64,000 bases of DNA, from contig JARWIR010000010.1 in NCBI GenBank assembly GCA_029959085.1, forward strand, positions 19,675,001-19,739,000, in the 5' to 3' direction. The notes beneath the pieces were generated by a model that was not told where the DNA came from, made no database searches, and was given only the letters and a program-made list of their open reading frames with translations. Made by a program: the position numbers and the translations under genes. The first letter of the stretch is position 1. Each line of letters opens with the position of its first letter. The DNA is from Nemophila menziesii (Eukaryota > Streptophyta > Magnoliopsida > Boraginales > Hydrophyllaceae). Below are positions 35,430 through 45,279 of the stretch, one piece after another.

Positions 35430-35870
35430 TTTAGTGGCGACACTAGTCTATCTCTAAAATTTGGATAAGTCATCGATGCAAATTTGTGACTGTATTTAGC
35501 AATGACATGTCGCCACAAACGTATAGTCTCTAGAATTTAGCTGCTAAAGATAGTCAGTGACAGGAACAAGTTTAATGTCTTCGCTAATGCTTCCGGCATT
35601 TTCAGGGACGATATCTTTTAATTATTAGCAAAAACAGTCATGGACACTAAGGACGACCACTGTTGTCGTTATAGTCTGTGTTATTACGAGCAACACATGT
35701 CGGCGTCGAAAATACAATCATTACCGACGAACATAGTCGTCGCTAATAGCAAATCACTTCAGCAACCACACTTGTCGTCGTTGAAGACGTTGTCATTAGG
35801 GACGACAACGTGATACCATTAATGATGAAATTTTTGTCCCTAATGCTTCTTTTTCTTTTTTTAGATATTT
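35430..35870. mobile_element. CACTA-like subterminal repeat region
   Basis: Many direct and inverted copies of a 'GTCGTCGCTAAT' / 'ATTAGCGACGAC'-type motif ('tagtcgtcgctaatag', 'cattagggacgacaac', 'gtggcgacac', 'ttgtccctaatg'). This dense pattern is typical of the subterminal regions of plant CACTA transposons. No terminal CACTA sequence, target duplication or transposase was seen, so it is a fragment. Confidence 0.5.
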
Positions 35871-36095
35871 TAATTATAAAATACAAAATTAGATTATTTT
35901 GGTTATTTATATTAATATATTAGGAATGAATTTAATTTGTCAGAAATATAAAAAATGGAAAATGATACAAAAAGCATATATGAATGAAATGTTGGTAAAA
36001 TTAACGATATTTAGAAGTTAAAATCTAAAAAAATTAAAATCGATTATTACATATTTAATTTTAAACAAAAATAAATTTAAATAATAAAGTCGTTA
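35871..36095. other. AT-rich spacer
   Basis: Nothing recognised. Confidence 0.3.
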
Positions 36096-36300
36096 TTGCG
36101 AATCAGCCTGGCTAACGTGCCGGTAGCGTTACTAGGACTTACTGGACCGTTCCGGTCCATCGGTCCTGCCCCTTATCCGGCCGGTGCGGTCCGGTTCTGT
36201 GTGGAGAATGGTGAGATGCGAACCGGTAAGAAGAACCGGTTGGACCGGTTCCGGTCTGGTTCTAACCGGTTGCAAACCGGTTTTGGCTATATACTTTTTT
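36096..36300. repeat. GC-rich ACCGGT-repeat island
   Basis: A sharp GC-rich patch in AT-rich DNA. It holds about fifteen copies of CCGG, mostly as 'ACCGGT', 'GGTCCGGT' or 'AACCGGTT', some in palindromic pairs. Such arrays occur near the ends of some plant hAT elements and as dispersed repeats. A 111-codon open frame crosses it but its composition is driven by the repeat, so it was not called as a gene. Confidence 0.5.
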
Positions 36301-36589
36301 TCTTATTCTTTGTTGGTATTAAATTTTTTCCGTTAAGTTTTTTTTATGGAGTTAGAATTTGTGGTAATAGAAAAAATCTAAAATCATATGTTTCTTTAAT
36401 AAATCCAATTATTTGCAAAACTGATAAATAAAATTACAAAGTATAATAAAATATCTTATTACAAACATAGTTTAGTTAAGGAATGCAATATTACAATCTC
36501 ATTTCACCAAAAGAATAACATATCAATTGTAAGACTGCTTTGGAATCGAGATTAATTTGTGGGAGAAGGGAGGTTATTTTACATAATTT

Positions 36590-38000
36590 GCACTATATGT
36601 CCTATACTATGCAAAATTACCTATGTTTTCTCATGGAATCAACAAATATACATACAAATAATAAAATAAATTAAAGGCTGGACATAATAAGTTTTAAAAG
36701 CTGAGAGACCAAGTGAAGAATCATAACAAATTTGGAGACCTATAAGATATTAGCATAATAATTTGCCTTTAGGTACCTCCACTTGCACCAGTGGGGGCTT
36801 AAGTATTGCAATATACTTCTTAAACTTTTATGTGTATTTAACTCAATAAAAATTGAAAAACACAAATTTTAGTAAAAAAATCAATCAGCCCTCACTGAAA
36901 TTCGTTTTGTTTGTTGAATTAGTCCTTTGAAGATATATTCTGGATCACGCCCCTTAATTAATGAGATAATTTTTTAGTTTAGAATACACATATTACAGCT
37001 GGAGTATGAGGATCATCTTTAGGAATATTCCATTTATCCAGAAACCAATTAGTTGCAAGTAAAGAATCCATGACCGCAACACAGTGCAAAGCTACTGCAC
37101 TAAGAAAGAAAACAATAGAAGTACATTATACATATCGTGTTTGATATAGGTAGTCTTGAGTTGTTAAATAATAGATGTATAAAATAAAAAAACAATAAAA
37201 TATTCCTTTGTAAAAAAATTACTTTTTTGAACTTTTAAAATATTATGAAATTTGAAAAATTCGAACTTTTATTTTGAATAACGATGATGTGTAATTATAA
37301 AGAGTAATTTAAAATACTTTCAATTACACTATAAGTGAATAGATACCAAATGTTTAAAAAACATCTCAGTGGAGTTATCCTCGAATTTTTACAAGATATT
37401 AAATCCTTAACTCAAATTTTTTAGAATCAAAATTTTTATACTTCAACTAAACCATTTATCGGTCGTAACCTTTTTTTATTTTTCATACAACTTATTTTAT
37501 ATTAAACATAAAGTGTCTAATTTTAAATTTTTGTTCAGAATCTTTAAAGCTTATGTAAGTAAACCTGAGGTGGCAGTTCTTACTTGGTTTTATATTTTTT
37601 TTATTTAATCATGTAATGTTATATATTAATAATTTTATTTAATAATCTTTTTAATGGTTTTCTATCAATTGTTTTATTTCGTGTATTTTCAATATTTGTT
37701 AACTGGATGGTTGCGTTTCACGGTTTAAGAATTATGTGATGATTATCTTTGGGCAACCTCAACTATCAAAATGATGACCTTGTCGAGAAATGTTCAATGA
37801 GTTCTAGATTATTTCCAAACAATTTTTTTGCTCATCGTTTTACAAAATTTAAAAAATATTGAGTAATAATTATTAAATTGGAAATTTGGAACTCCAAGTA
37901 GGACCTAAATGTGAAATCTGTAAAGTCATTCTTGACACCAACCTACGGCATATTTGAATATTAAACTTAAAATATTCATAAAATTAGATGCTCACGAGAC
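36590..38000 (-). pseudogene. Unrecognised multicopy gene, copy IV
   Basis: Minus strand: middle exon remnants at 38,000-37,710 ('gtgatgattatctttgggcaacctcaa' type DNA match to 10,200-10,245), intron 37,700-37,180, heavily degraded C-terminal exon 37,170-36,900 (match to 30,180-30,530 by DNA phrases such as 'aggaatattccat', 'ttgcaagta', 'gaccgcaacacag'), then the shared 3' flank 36,840-36,690. No open frame of note survives. Foldback copy E lies upstream at 38.2 kb rather than in this intron. Confidence 0.42.
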
Positions 38001-38004
38001 AAGC

Positions 38005-38200
38005 ACGTAAAAGAAAAGGTTAATTGCACCATTGGTTCCCAAATTATGTAAAATAGCCAAATAGACCCTTGTGTTTTAAAAAGTAGCCAATCTACCCTCG
38101 TGTTCTACATTACGGTCTCATACTTACCCCTCAACAAGGGTATGTTGACTATTTCGATAAAAGCTTCATACATGGAAAATAGTTATTTATTTATGAGAGG
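38005..38200. repeat. 'attgcaccattggt' repeat edge
   Basis: One copy of the phrase set 'ttaattgcaccattggttccc', 'gacccttgtgttttaaaaagtagcc' and 'acccctcaac(a)agggtatgtt', matching 22,860-22,990 just before foldback copy C. The order (repeat edge, foldback, array) is the same at both loci. Confidence 0.55.
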
Positions 38201-38204
38201 TTTT

Positions 38205-39130
38205 TTGCTAAAAAAAAATTCAAATAAAAGTTCCTAATTGTAAAAAACAACCTCCAATAATTTATTTTATAAAAAAATCCTAATAAAATAATTATTTATA
38301 GAAAACATCACATCTATATTTTATACCTATACTATACTTTTATCATTAAATATATTATTTTATGTTTTTTAATACAATATTTTTTTTAATAGTAAACATA
38401 TAATGGGACACTTCCACCACCATTACCCCCACTACCACCACCACCACCGCTACCACCACCACCATAAAATTAACCACCGCTACAGTCACCACCACCACCT
38501 CAACCACTACAACCACAACTATAACCACCACCACCACCTACTATTGATACCATCACATGCGCGCGTTCAGGATTTTTTTTAAAAATCGTCATAACTAATT
38601 CTAAAAATAATAAAAAAATTTGAACAAAACAAAATAATATTTACGTTTATGATTTTTTTAAATTTTTTTTTCTTAAACTTGAAATTCATTGTTTGTAACG
38701 GTGAATTTTTTCTGTAAACATGAAATTCACTGTTCGAAACAAGGAATTTCATGTCTGTGGAAAAAAAAATCAAAAAATTCAAAATAACTCAAAAAAAAAT
38801 CAAAGACGTAAACATTAATTTATTTCGTCCAAAAATGCAATTTTTTTTATATTTCTGATTTTTTTAGAATTAGTTATAACAATTTTTAAAAACATTCTCA
38901 GACGCGCGCGTGTGATAAAATTAGTAGTAGGTGGTTGTGATTGTGTTTGTGTTTGTTGTTGTGGTGGTTGGTGGTGGTTGTGGTGTTGGTAGGAAGTTGT
39001 AACAGGGTGGTTAATTTTAAATGATAAATAATCAAGTTATTAAAAATATTATATAATGATATTTTTAATAAATAATTTTATTGGGGATGTTTTTAACAAA
39101 TTCAATGGGATGTTTTTTAATTAATGGTTC
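38205..39130. mobile_element. Foldback/palindromic element, copy E
   Basis: Core about 38,553-38,914, tips 'ACATGCGCGCGTTCAG' and 'CAGACGCGCGCGTG', arms containing 'cgtcataactaattct' and its complement. The short centre has 'GAAATTCACTGTT' variants. Triplet microsatellites lie on both sides (CCA-rich 38,411-38,540; GGT/GTT-rich 38,930-39,000), as in copy B. The left end 'aatcctaataaaataattatttatagaaaacat' matches copy D. Confidence 0.68.
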
Positions 39131-39179
39131 TATTTATAATAACAAAAATAAAAACTAAAGTTCAAGAATCAAGACTTAA

Positions 39180-39440
39180 GCACGTTTGCAAAATGGTTAA
39201 TTCATATAATTGCACCATTGGTCCCTGTGTTATGTGGTATAGCAACATATACCCCTAATCCATGTGTTATGAAAAGTAGCAAATATACTCTTGTGTTATG
39301 CATTACATTTCTCCACAAGAGTATGTAAAATATTTCTTGGAATAACATAGGGGTATATTTTCTATGTTAAAAGTTAAAACACGGGTGTATTTGGCTAATT
39401 TCTCATTACACAAAGACCTATATTGCAATGGCAGATTTTT
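39180..39440. repeat. Degenerate minisatellite array 5 (short)
   Basis: About two units, in the same orientation and relative position as array 1. It stops abruptly at about 39,432 inside a coding-like segment (E2 fragment). Confidence 0.6.
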
Positions 39441-39563
39441 CTCAAGTATCTTCCATTCTTTGGTGATGTATCTGCTGCATTCAAATGAAATTGGTTGCCC
39501 CTTATTTATAAATGTATGATTGGTTACATCATCACTTACAATGTCAAATTTCTTGAACTCCAT
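39432..39563 (-). pseudogene. E2 ubiquitin-conjugating enzyme-like first exon, truncated
   Basis: Minus-strand frame from ATG at 39,561-39,563: 'MEFKKFDIVSDDVTNHTF', 'INKGQPISFECSRYITKEW' and 'KILEKNLP'. In plant large E2 enzymes of the UBC23-26 type, a 'FKxFDxVxDxSDHHF' segment and then 'xxWxxRIxxEWKILEKxLP' precede the catalytic UBC fold. The match ends exactly where array 5 begins, so the catalytic domain with the active cysteine is gone. A plausible TATA box and leader lie upstream, so this is either a truncated duplicate with its own promoter or a captured 5' gene end. Confidence 0.6.
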
Positions 39564-39750
39564 TGAATCAAGAAAGCAAAAATCTTGAATAGAATTTGTA
39601 AGATGAAAACCAAGTTTGATTTACAACTTTTGGATTGACTATCTTGATTTACTTAGATGAATATGTAGAATTAGAAATAGAATGATGAAAGAGTTTCGAG
39701 CTCCAAGAAAGAGAGAAACAGGGTCTTGAAACTGATAAATGATTTCTGGG

Positions 39751-39769
39751 TATATAATCTATTTATAAT
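39751..39769 (-). promoter_or_regulatory. TATA box of the E2-like fragment
   Basis: On the minus strand 'aattataaatagattatata' lies about 190 bases upstream of the ATG at 39,563. The stretch between is pyrimidine-rich in part ('tctctctttcttgg'), like a plant 5' leader. Inferred from position and sequence only. Confidence 0.4.
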
Positions 39770-39779
39770 TGCTAGTATA

Positions 39780-40173
39780 TATATAGTTAAGGGTAGCGGG
39801 TTTTGGTTCAAAACATGAGGAGGTGCTAGATGATACCAAATGCAAGTATGATATTTTGAAATGGGTGAAAACCCGGACAAAGTCAAAAAGCTTGATATTT
39901 ATCTCCGCAGTAAAGGTGATGGTTAAATGCGGGTTATTATGGCTAATTTTGATTCGATCATTGATTAAATGCGTGTGTTTTTACCTATTCGTTTTAAATT
40001 TTATTCCCGTTTTCGATTATCTTGAGATGATAATATTTAGGTTTTGTTTTGGTTTGTTAGTTTTTCATATTTTTATTTGTCTCTTATGTTCTTTAGTAGT
40101 AGTCTTATGTCTTTAGGTCTTTTTGTATGGGATAGCATCATATATGCAAACCTTATGTCCTTATGTTCGGTTG
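39780..40173. other. No recognised gene
   Basis: A 97-codon plus-strand open frame (39,823-40,116) lacks any recognisable domain and its second half is a low-complexity hydrophobic translation of T-rich DNA. Not called. Confidence 0.3.
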
Positions 40174-40182
40174 ATGTTTTAT

Positions 40183-40561
40183 GAGAAAATTCTATTTGTA
40201 GGTCATTATTAGGGTCTAATAATATTTTTAGGCCTAATATTTAAAAAATCATTTTTAGGCCAAACGTATTGAAAACGTCAATTTTTAGGCTATTTCACTA
40301 ATTTCATGAGATATATAATAGATTTTAAAGACAATTTGGATATGTTAGATAGAGTTCCTAGTTGGTGATGTGGCCAAATAAACATATAGTTCATTTAAAA
40401 TGCCTAAATTGTCCTTAAAATCATTGAAGCATCTCATGAAATTTGTGAAATAGTTTAAAAATAGGTGTTTTGAATACGTTCGGTCTAAAAATGTCACTTT
40501 TGAAACGTTTGGCCTATAAATATTTTTAGGCCATAGGTAATGGCTAAAATGAAATTTTCTC
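40183..40561. mobile_element. MULE (Mutator-type) MITE with perfect 9-bp target duplication
   Basis: Starts 'GAGAAAATTCTATTTGTAGG' and ends with the complement of 'GAGAAAATTTCATTTTAGCC'; the arms pair imperfectly over about 170 bases ('cctaaaaatattt', 'ggccaaacgt', 'tatttcac.aatttcatgagat'). The perfect 9-bp repeat ATGTTTTAT flanks it at 40,174-40,182 and 40,562-40,570. Long inverted repeats, the GAGA start and 9-bp duplication fit the Mutator superfamily. 379 bp, no transposase. Confidence 0.9.
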
Positions 40562-40952
40562 ATGTTTTATTTTATGTGAAGGAATAAGTTTGAAAAAAAA
40601 TACTATATTGATCAAGGGTCGGAGTTCTGATCATTTTGGTTAGATACCAACAACGAGTATGATTTCAAGAAAAAATTAAGAGTCAAATGAGAGTCAACAC
40701 AAAAAAATCCTCTCTAGCATATCATCCATCACTAAAATTATTCCACATCATTATTTCCGTTTTAAGCCACTTTCAACCCTTTTTTCAAACTTTTTGTTTT
40801 TTTTCTTTTAAAGATTTGGTGTTAGATCCTATCACCTGGGATCTAGCATCAAATTTTTTCTTTTTTTTCCTTTCCAGTCTCCATCATCCTCCACCACCGA
40901 CATATATTTCCACCCTTTCACTCACCCCACCGACCATGTAAGACTCTCTAAA

Positions 40953-42010
40953 ATGACTAAAATGATAAACTCCAATAAAGTAAATCAAACTGGCAACCCT
41001 AGTTCTAAAAGTAAGACAAAGTATAGCAATATCACAAAATTGATCTTCATTCCAAACAGTATAGAACCGGAGGAAGAAGGTTTTCAAGGCGATGAAACGA
41101 CTGCAAATGTTACTCTGGTGGAAGAAATCGATGCTCATACTCCGACTAGCACTCCTACTCAAAAGCCGATCTAAACACCAGTTGAAGAAGTCAGAAACAA
41201 GCCTGTCGTATGGTCTACACTGGTAAAATAAGGTGCATACAAGGTTTTCAAGCTTGATTTCCATTCTCCAAACAAAGAAGAAGGTAAGAAAGTAATCAAA
41301 CCACCTAAAGACGTGTTTGAAGAGGGCGATGAGATGTTGAAGAACTGTCTAATTGGAAATTCCTAGATAGTCCTCCTAATTTCTATGCTATAACAAATTT
41401 TGTTAAGTTTCAATGGAGGAATTTAGGAAGGATAGAGGTAAAATCGAGCGACAGAGGAGTTTATGTGTTTAAATTCGAAGATCAAACAGCCTGCAACAAA
41501 GCGATGGATCAAATTTGGCACATAAATGGTAAACCACTCTTACTTAGACCTTGGAGTGCTGAATCTCAATTTGAATTGATAGATGTGACGAGAATCCCCA
41601 TCTGGGCAAAATTGATTAACGTTCCTATGAACTTGTGGACTCAAAGGGGGTTAAGTTATGTGGAAAGTGGAATAGGTGTCCCAATACAAATGGACTCCGT
41701 AACTGAATAAAAAACTAGAGTAGGATATGCAAGGGTATGCGTGGAGGTAGACACCAAAGAAGAACTTATGGAGAATGTATATGTGGATGTTGGGTCCGAT
41801 GAACTTCATGTAGTTAAAGTCGAGTATGATTGGAAACCCACCATATGCCTCAAGTGTAACAAATTTGGGCATGTAAAAGGAAAGTGTACTAATTCTCAGA
41901 AGGTACGGAGACCTAAAAAGGTACAGGCTGATGAAAAAGAAGTAGATATAAGGAAAGAGTGTAGCTGGAGAATGGAAGGAAGTCAGAGGGAGAACTATAA
42001 AGAATCATGA
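40953..42010 (+). pseudogene. LINE 2 ORF1: DUF4283 plus CCHC knuckle
   Basis: Fragments: 40,953-41,174 polar N-terminus; 41,400-41,710 DUF4283-like ('VKFQWRNLGRIEVKSSDRGV', 'LLLRPWSAESQFELIDVTRI', 'PIWAKLINVPMNLW'); an in-frame TAA at 41,708-41,710; then 'KTRVGYARVCVEVD' and the knuckle 'CLKCNKFGHVKGKC' near 41,848-41,889; polar tail to 42,010. Frame changes and stops between 41,174 and 41,400. Binds LINE RNA in intact relatives. Confidence 0.78.
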
Positions 42011-42178
42011 AGGTGAATCGAGTTCTACACAAGCTAATAGTAGGAACAGGAGTAATAAGTTAACACCTACAAGGAATAAGTTTAATGAATTGCATGAGTC
42101 TGAAACTACTTTAGATAAGGATGTTCTGCAGTTTATTAATCATAACGGAGGAGATGAAATCACTAGACCCCCAAACAT

Positions 42179-44018
42179 ATGAATTTTGCTGCTTGGAATG
42201 TGAGAGGTCTCAATAAATTCCTGCGTCAACTAGACGTGAAGGACTTTCTTATTAGTAACAATGTTAAGTTAGTAGGGCTTTTGGAGACAAAGGTCAAAAT
42301 TAGTAACTATTTAGGTATAATAAATGTTCATTCCTCTCATCTAGAAATGATGCATAATTACAATAAAAATGAGTCGGGTTGAATATGGATTATGAGGGAC
42401 AAAAGACAAGTAGATGTAAAGCTCATCAAAGAAACATCACAGGCTATGTTTGTAGAAATGACAAATCTGGATAATATGGAAGTGTTCTATATTGGAATGG
42501 TTTACGCGTATAATGATGATGATAAGAGGAAAATTCTGTGGAATGATATTATTGAATGGTGTGATCTTCATGAGAATGATAAAGTTTGTGTACTAGGAGA
42601 TTTCAGTGAAATCTTGAGAATTCAAGATAAATTTAATTGTGATTCTCTTGATAAAAGATCACTTGAGTTTGCAGATTGCATAGAAGATTCAAATCTATAT
42701 GAACACAGCTATGCATAACAGTTCTACACATGGACTAACAAAAGCTCTATTGATCAAATTAGAGCGAGTAAAATTGATATAGTTTTTATTAACTCTAAGT
42801 GGATTGACACAAACAGTTCAAATGTCATTATTAAACCTCCCTCAACCTCGGATCACTGTGCTCTTATGGTTATTGTTGGGGAAAAAAAAGAAATCAACCC
42901 CTAGCACTTTCAAGTTCTTTAGTATATGGGCTACTCACGATAAGTTTCTAGACACTATTCAACAAGCTTGGCAATCTAATGTTGTTGGAATCTACATGTT
43001 TAAACTATGCATGAAACTAAAATATACTAAATTAGCACTGAAAAAATTTAATAATTTGTATTTCAGGAGAAACTCCGCTAATATTGAAGAGATTAAATGT
43101 CAGCTTAATAATGTACAACTGCAAATAATGGAAGGGAATATTGAGCCACATATATTAAATGAGGAAAAAATACTTGAGAAAGAGCTAGAAGAAGCTACTT
43201 TTATTCAGTACAATATATTAAAACAGAAGGCCAAAGGAAATTTCACATCAGATATGGACTGCAGCTCTACATATTTTTACAAAATCATTAACGGGCGAAT
43301 TGTAAGAAACAGTATAACAACTCTTATTTCAGACAATGGTGATACTATAACTGAGCCTAAGCTCATAAAAGAGGACTTCATCAATTTTTATAAGGAGCTC
43401 TTGGGGCCAGAAGATAAGGAGGAAGAAGTCTGCTCTATCTCTATCTTAAAAAGAATTATCAGCGCTAGACTTACTGAAGCTCAAGTAGAGGAACTCATTG
43501 CTCTATTTACAGATAATGAGATTAAAGAAGCCTTATTTTCGATAAATGAAAATAAGAGTCCAGGACCCGATGGTCTAAATTCTTGTTTTTTTTGAAAGCT
43601 TCGTGGAATATTATTGGCGATGATTTCATTAAAGCTATCAAACAATGCATTGATACAGGTCAGTTACTATCTCAAGTTAATGCTACCAACTTAGTTCTCA
43701 TACCTAAGGAAAAAAATGCATGTAGCCTTAAAAAATTCAGGCCCATTTCATGTGTGAATACTACATACAAAACTATATCTAGAGCTATACTAAACAGGCT
43801 AAAAAAAGTGTTAAGCTCTACCATTTCATTAAATCAAGCAACTTATGTGGGTGGTAGGAAAATTAGTGATATTATACTAGTAGCTCAGGACATTGTTCTT
43901 AGGTATGAAAAAAAAGATTCTGATCCAAAATGCACAATAACTATTGACCTCCAGAAGGCCTATGACAGTGTCAACTGGAAGTTTATGATCAACACACTTT
44001 ATGCTTTAAATTTCCCTT
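42179..44018 (+). pseudogene. LINE 2 ORF2: endonuclease and partial reverse transcriptase
   Basis: Endonuclease: 'NFAAWNVRGLNK' at 42,179, 'LLETKV', 'VLGDFSEIL' near 42,593, 'STSDHCALMV' near 42,845. Reverse transcriptase: 'NKSPGPDGLNS' near 43,550, 'PISCVNTTYKTISRAILNRL', 'TIDLQKAYDSVNWKF' near 43,940. The FADD catalytic box is missing because the element ends at about 44,018. Lesions: in-frame TGA near 42,380, TAA near 42,716, frameshift at an A-run near 42,882, frameshift at a T-run near 43,585. Confidence 0.8.
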
Positions 44019-44279
44019 AGAATTTCCTGTTGGAACAGGTTCTGTTGGAATTTCCTCTTCAATCTCTTCCTCTTCTTCTTCATCAACCAAAGTAGGCTTA
44101 GCAGGAGTGGCCTTACTTGGGTTTTCTTTTCTCTTCATAGTAGTCTTAACCTCTTCAATCTTTCGTTTAGGACCCGAATCTGGAATCTCAATAGCTTTCT
44201 CTTGTGTAGCACCAGGATTGTTTCTTGTTCTTGGGTTGTTTCTTCTTGTGTAACTGAAAGAATCTGTCCTGTTAGTCAT
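44019..44279 (-). pseudogene. Small 3' ORF of the outer element, truncated
   Basis: Starts at the ATG complementary to 44,277-44,279: 'MTNRTDSFSYTRRNNPRTRN', then 'EKAIEIPDSGPKRKIEEVK' and an acidic tail. Matches the start of the inner element ORF ('MTNRTDAMDYKRKCYTLGKN'). The tract GAGTTTGGGGT lies 9 bases upstream (44,288-44,298), as in the other two elements. Truncated by the LINE junction. It occupies the place of the env-like ORF of Athila elements, but I see no signal peptide or membrane span. Confidence 0.55.
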
Positions 44280-44639
44280 GGCTTTCCACCCCAAACTCAA
44301 AACATCAAAGAGTTGAAAACTAGGGAAAAGTTGCAATCTTTGATGTTTTGAGAGAAGATTAAGGTGAATTAATGTAAGTTATGAGATGGGTAAGGATCAA
44401 TTTGAAGGATTGGAAAGGTTTAATGGTTCAATTTAAGGTTGGTGAAGAAGGAATTTAGGAAAAAGTAGGACTTTGGTGAAGTTTTGGAAAGATTTTGGGT
44501 TGATTATGTGTTTTTAGGAAGAAAGAGAGCAAGAATAGGTGAATAAAACCTGTTTTGATGATGATTTTTGGAGTTGTGTAAAGCTGAAATCAGATGTGGA
44601 GGCTAACTTGAAAAAGAAGCTAAATAAATAGGTTAAAAT

Positions 44640-45060
44640 AGCTGAAAACCGACATATACAGTGGCGAAACCGGGTTCCCGGTTTTCGGCGCTAAGTCGGC
44701 GAGAAAAAAAATCAAAATTCGTTTTTTTTGCCTTGGACGCAGCTGACCTGCGTCTCGTGCTACGCAGTGGTCATAGAGTTTGGAACTAGCAGCTCTTAAA
44801 ACCAGGTTCCCGGTTTGCGTCTGGTGCAGTATCGTGGGATGGCTTGGACGCAGCCCCTTGCGTCTCGAGCTACGCAGAGGTCAGAACCTTCGATCTCATC
44901 AGCTCCCAAAATCGGGTACCCGTTTTGTTCAAAACCAGGGCCCCGGATTTCATCGATGCGCGAATTCAGACGCAGCCAGCCTGCGTCTCGCGCCACACAA
45001 GGGTCAGAAGCTTGGGTCTTCACAGCTCACGAAACCGGGTTCCCGGTTTCTCCTGGAATG
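44640..45060. repeat. GC-rich palindromic island of the outer element
   Basis: Five near-palindromes of the type AAACCGGGTTCCCGGTTT (about 44,664, 44,798, 44,910, 44,931, 45,033), alternating with a three-fold repeat 'GACGCAG..TGCGTCTCG..CTACGCAG..GGTCAGA' (from about 44,737, 44,847 and 44,969). It lies between the integrase stop and the small 3' ORF. The third element has the same motifs at 62,300-62,550. The open frames crossing it are by-products of the repeat. Confidence 0.7.
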
Positions 45061-45279
45061 ATTTTCTGAAATTTTTCACTTCTAACACTTTTACCCCAAA
45101 CTCATGACCTCTTGTACTCCTGAAATCATCAAAAACAACTACCCTTTCTCATTTCTTAAAAATAAACACTAATCAACAAAAATTACTAATGTACACTATG
45201 AATTAATGAAAATACGAAGCTAATATACAATGAATTGGCTTTTGTTTAACGTCGTTAAGCTCGACGGTTACCTCATATT

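Larger units (their letters stand above)
40690..44018 (+). mobile_element. LINE 2 (plant L1-type), 3'-truncated
   Basis: ORF1 at 40,953-42,010 and ORF2 from 42,179, cut at about 44,018 in the middle of reverse transcriptase. It differs from the 1.6-kb LINE in the endonuclease start ('AAWNVRGLN' versus 'FWNCQG') and is a separate lineage. LINEs normally lose their 5' end on insertion; losing the 3' half points to a later deletion or recombination with the LTR element next to it. The 5' limit is approximate. Confidence 0.8.

Noticed and set aside
36096..36431. 111-codon open frame
   Set aside because: Composition is set by the ACCGGT repeat; second half runs into AT-rich DNA; no motif.
38355..38537. 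Valine-rich 60-codon minus-strand frame
   Set aside because: Translation of the CCA/GGT microsatellite of foldback copy E.
39823..40116. 97-codon hydrophobic frame
   Set aside because: T-rich low-complexity translation; no start context, homology or paralogue.
44780..45107. Overlapping 75-93 codon frames on both strands
   Set aside because: Same cause: GC-rich island of the outer element.
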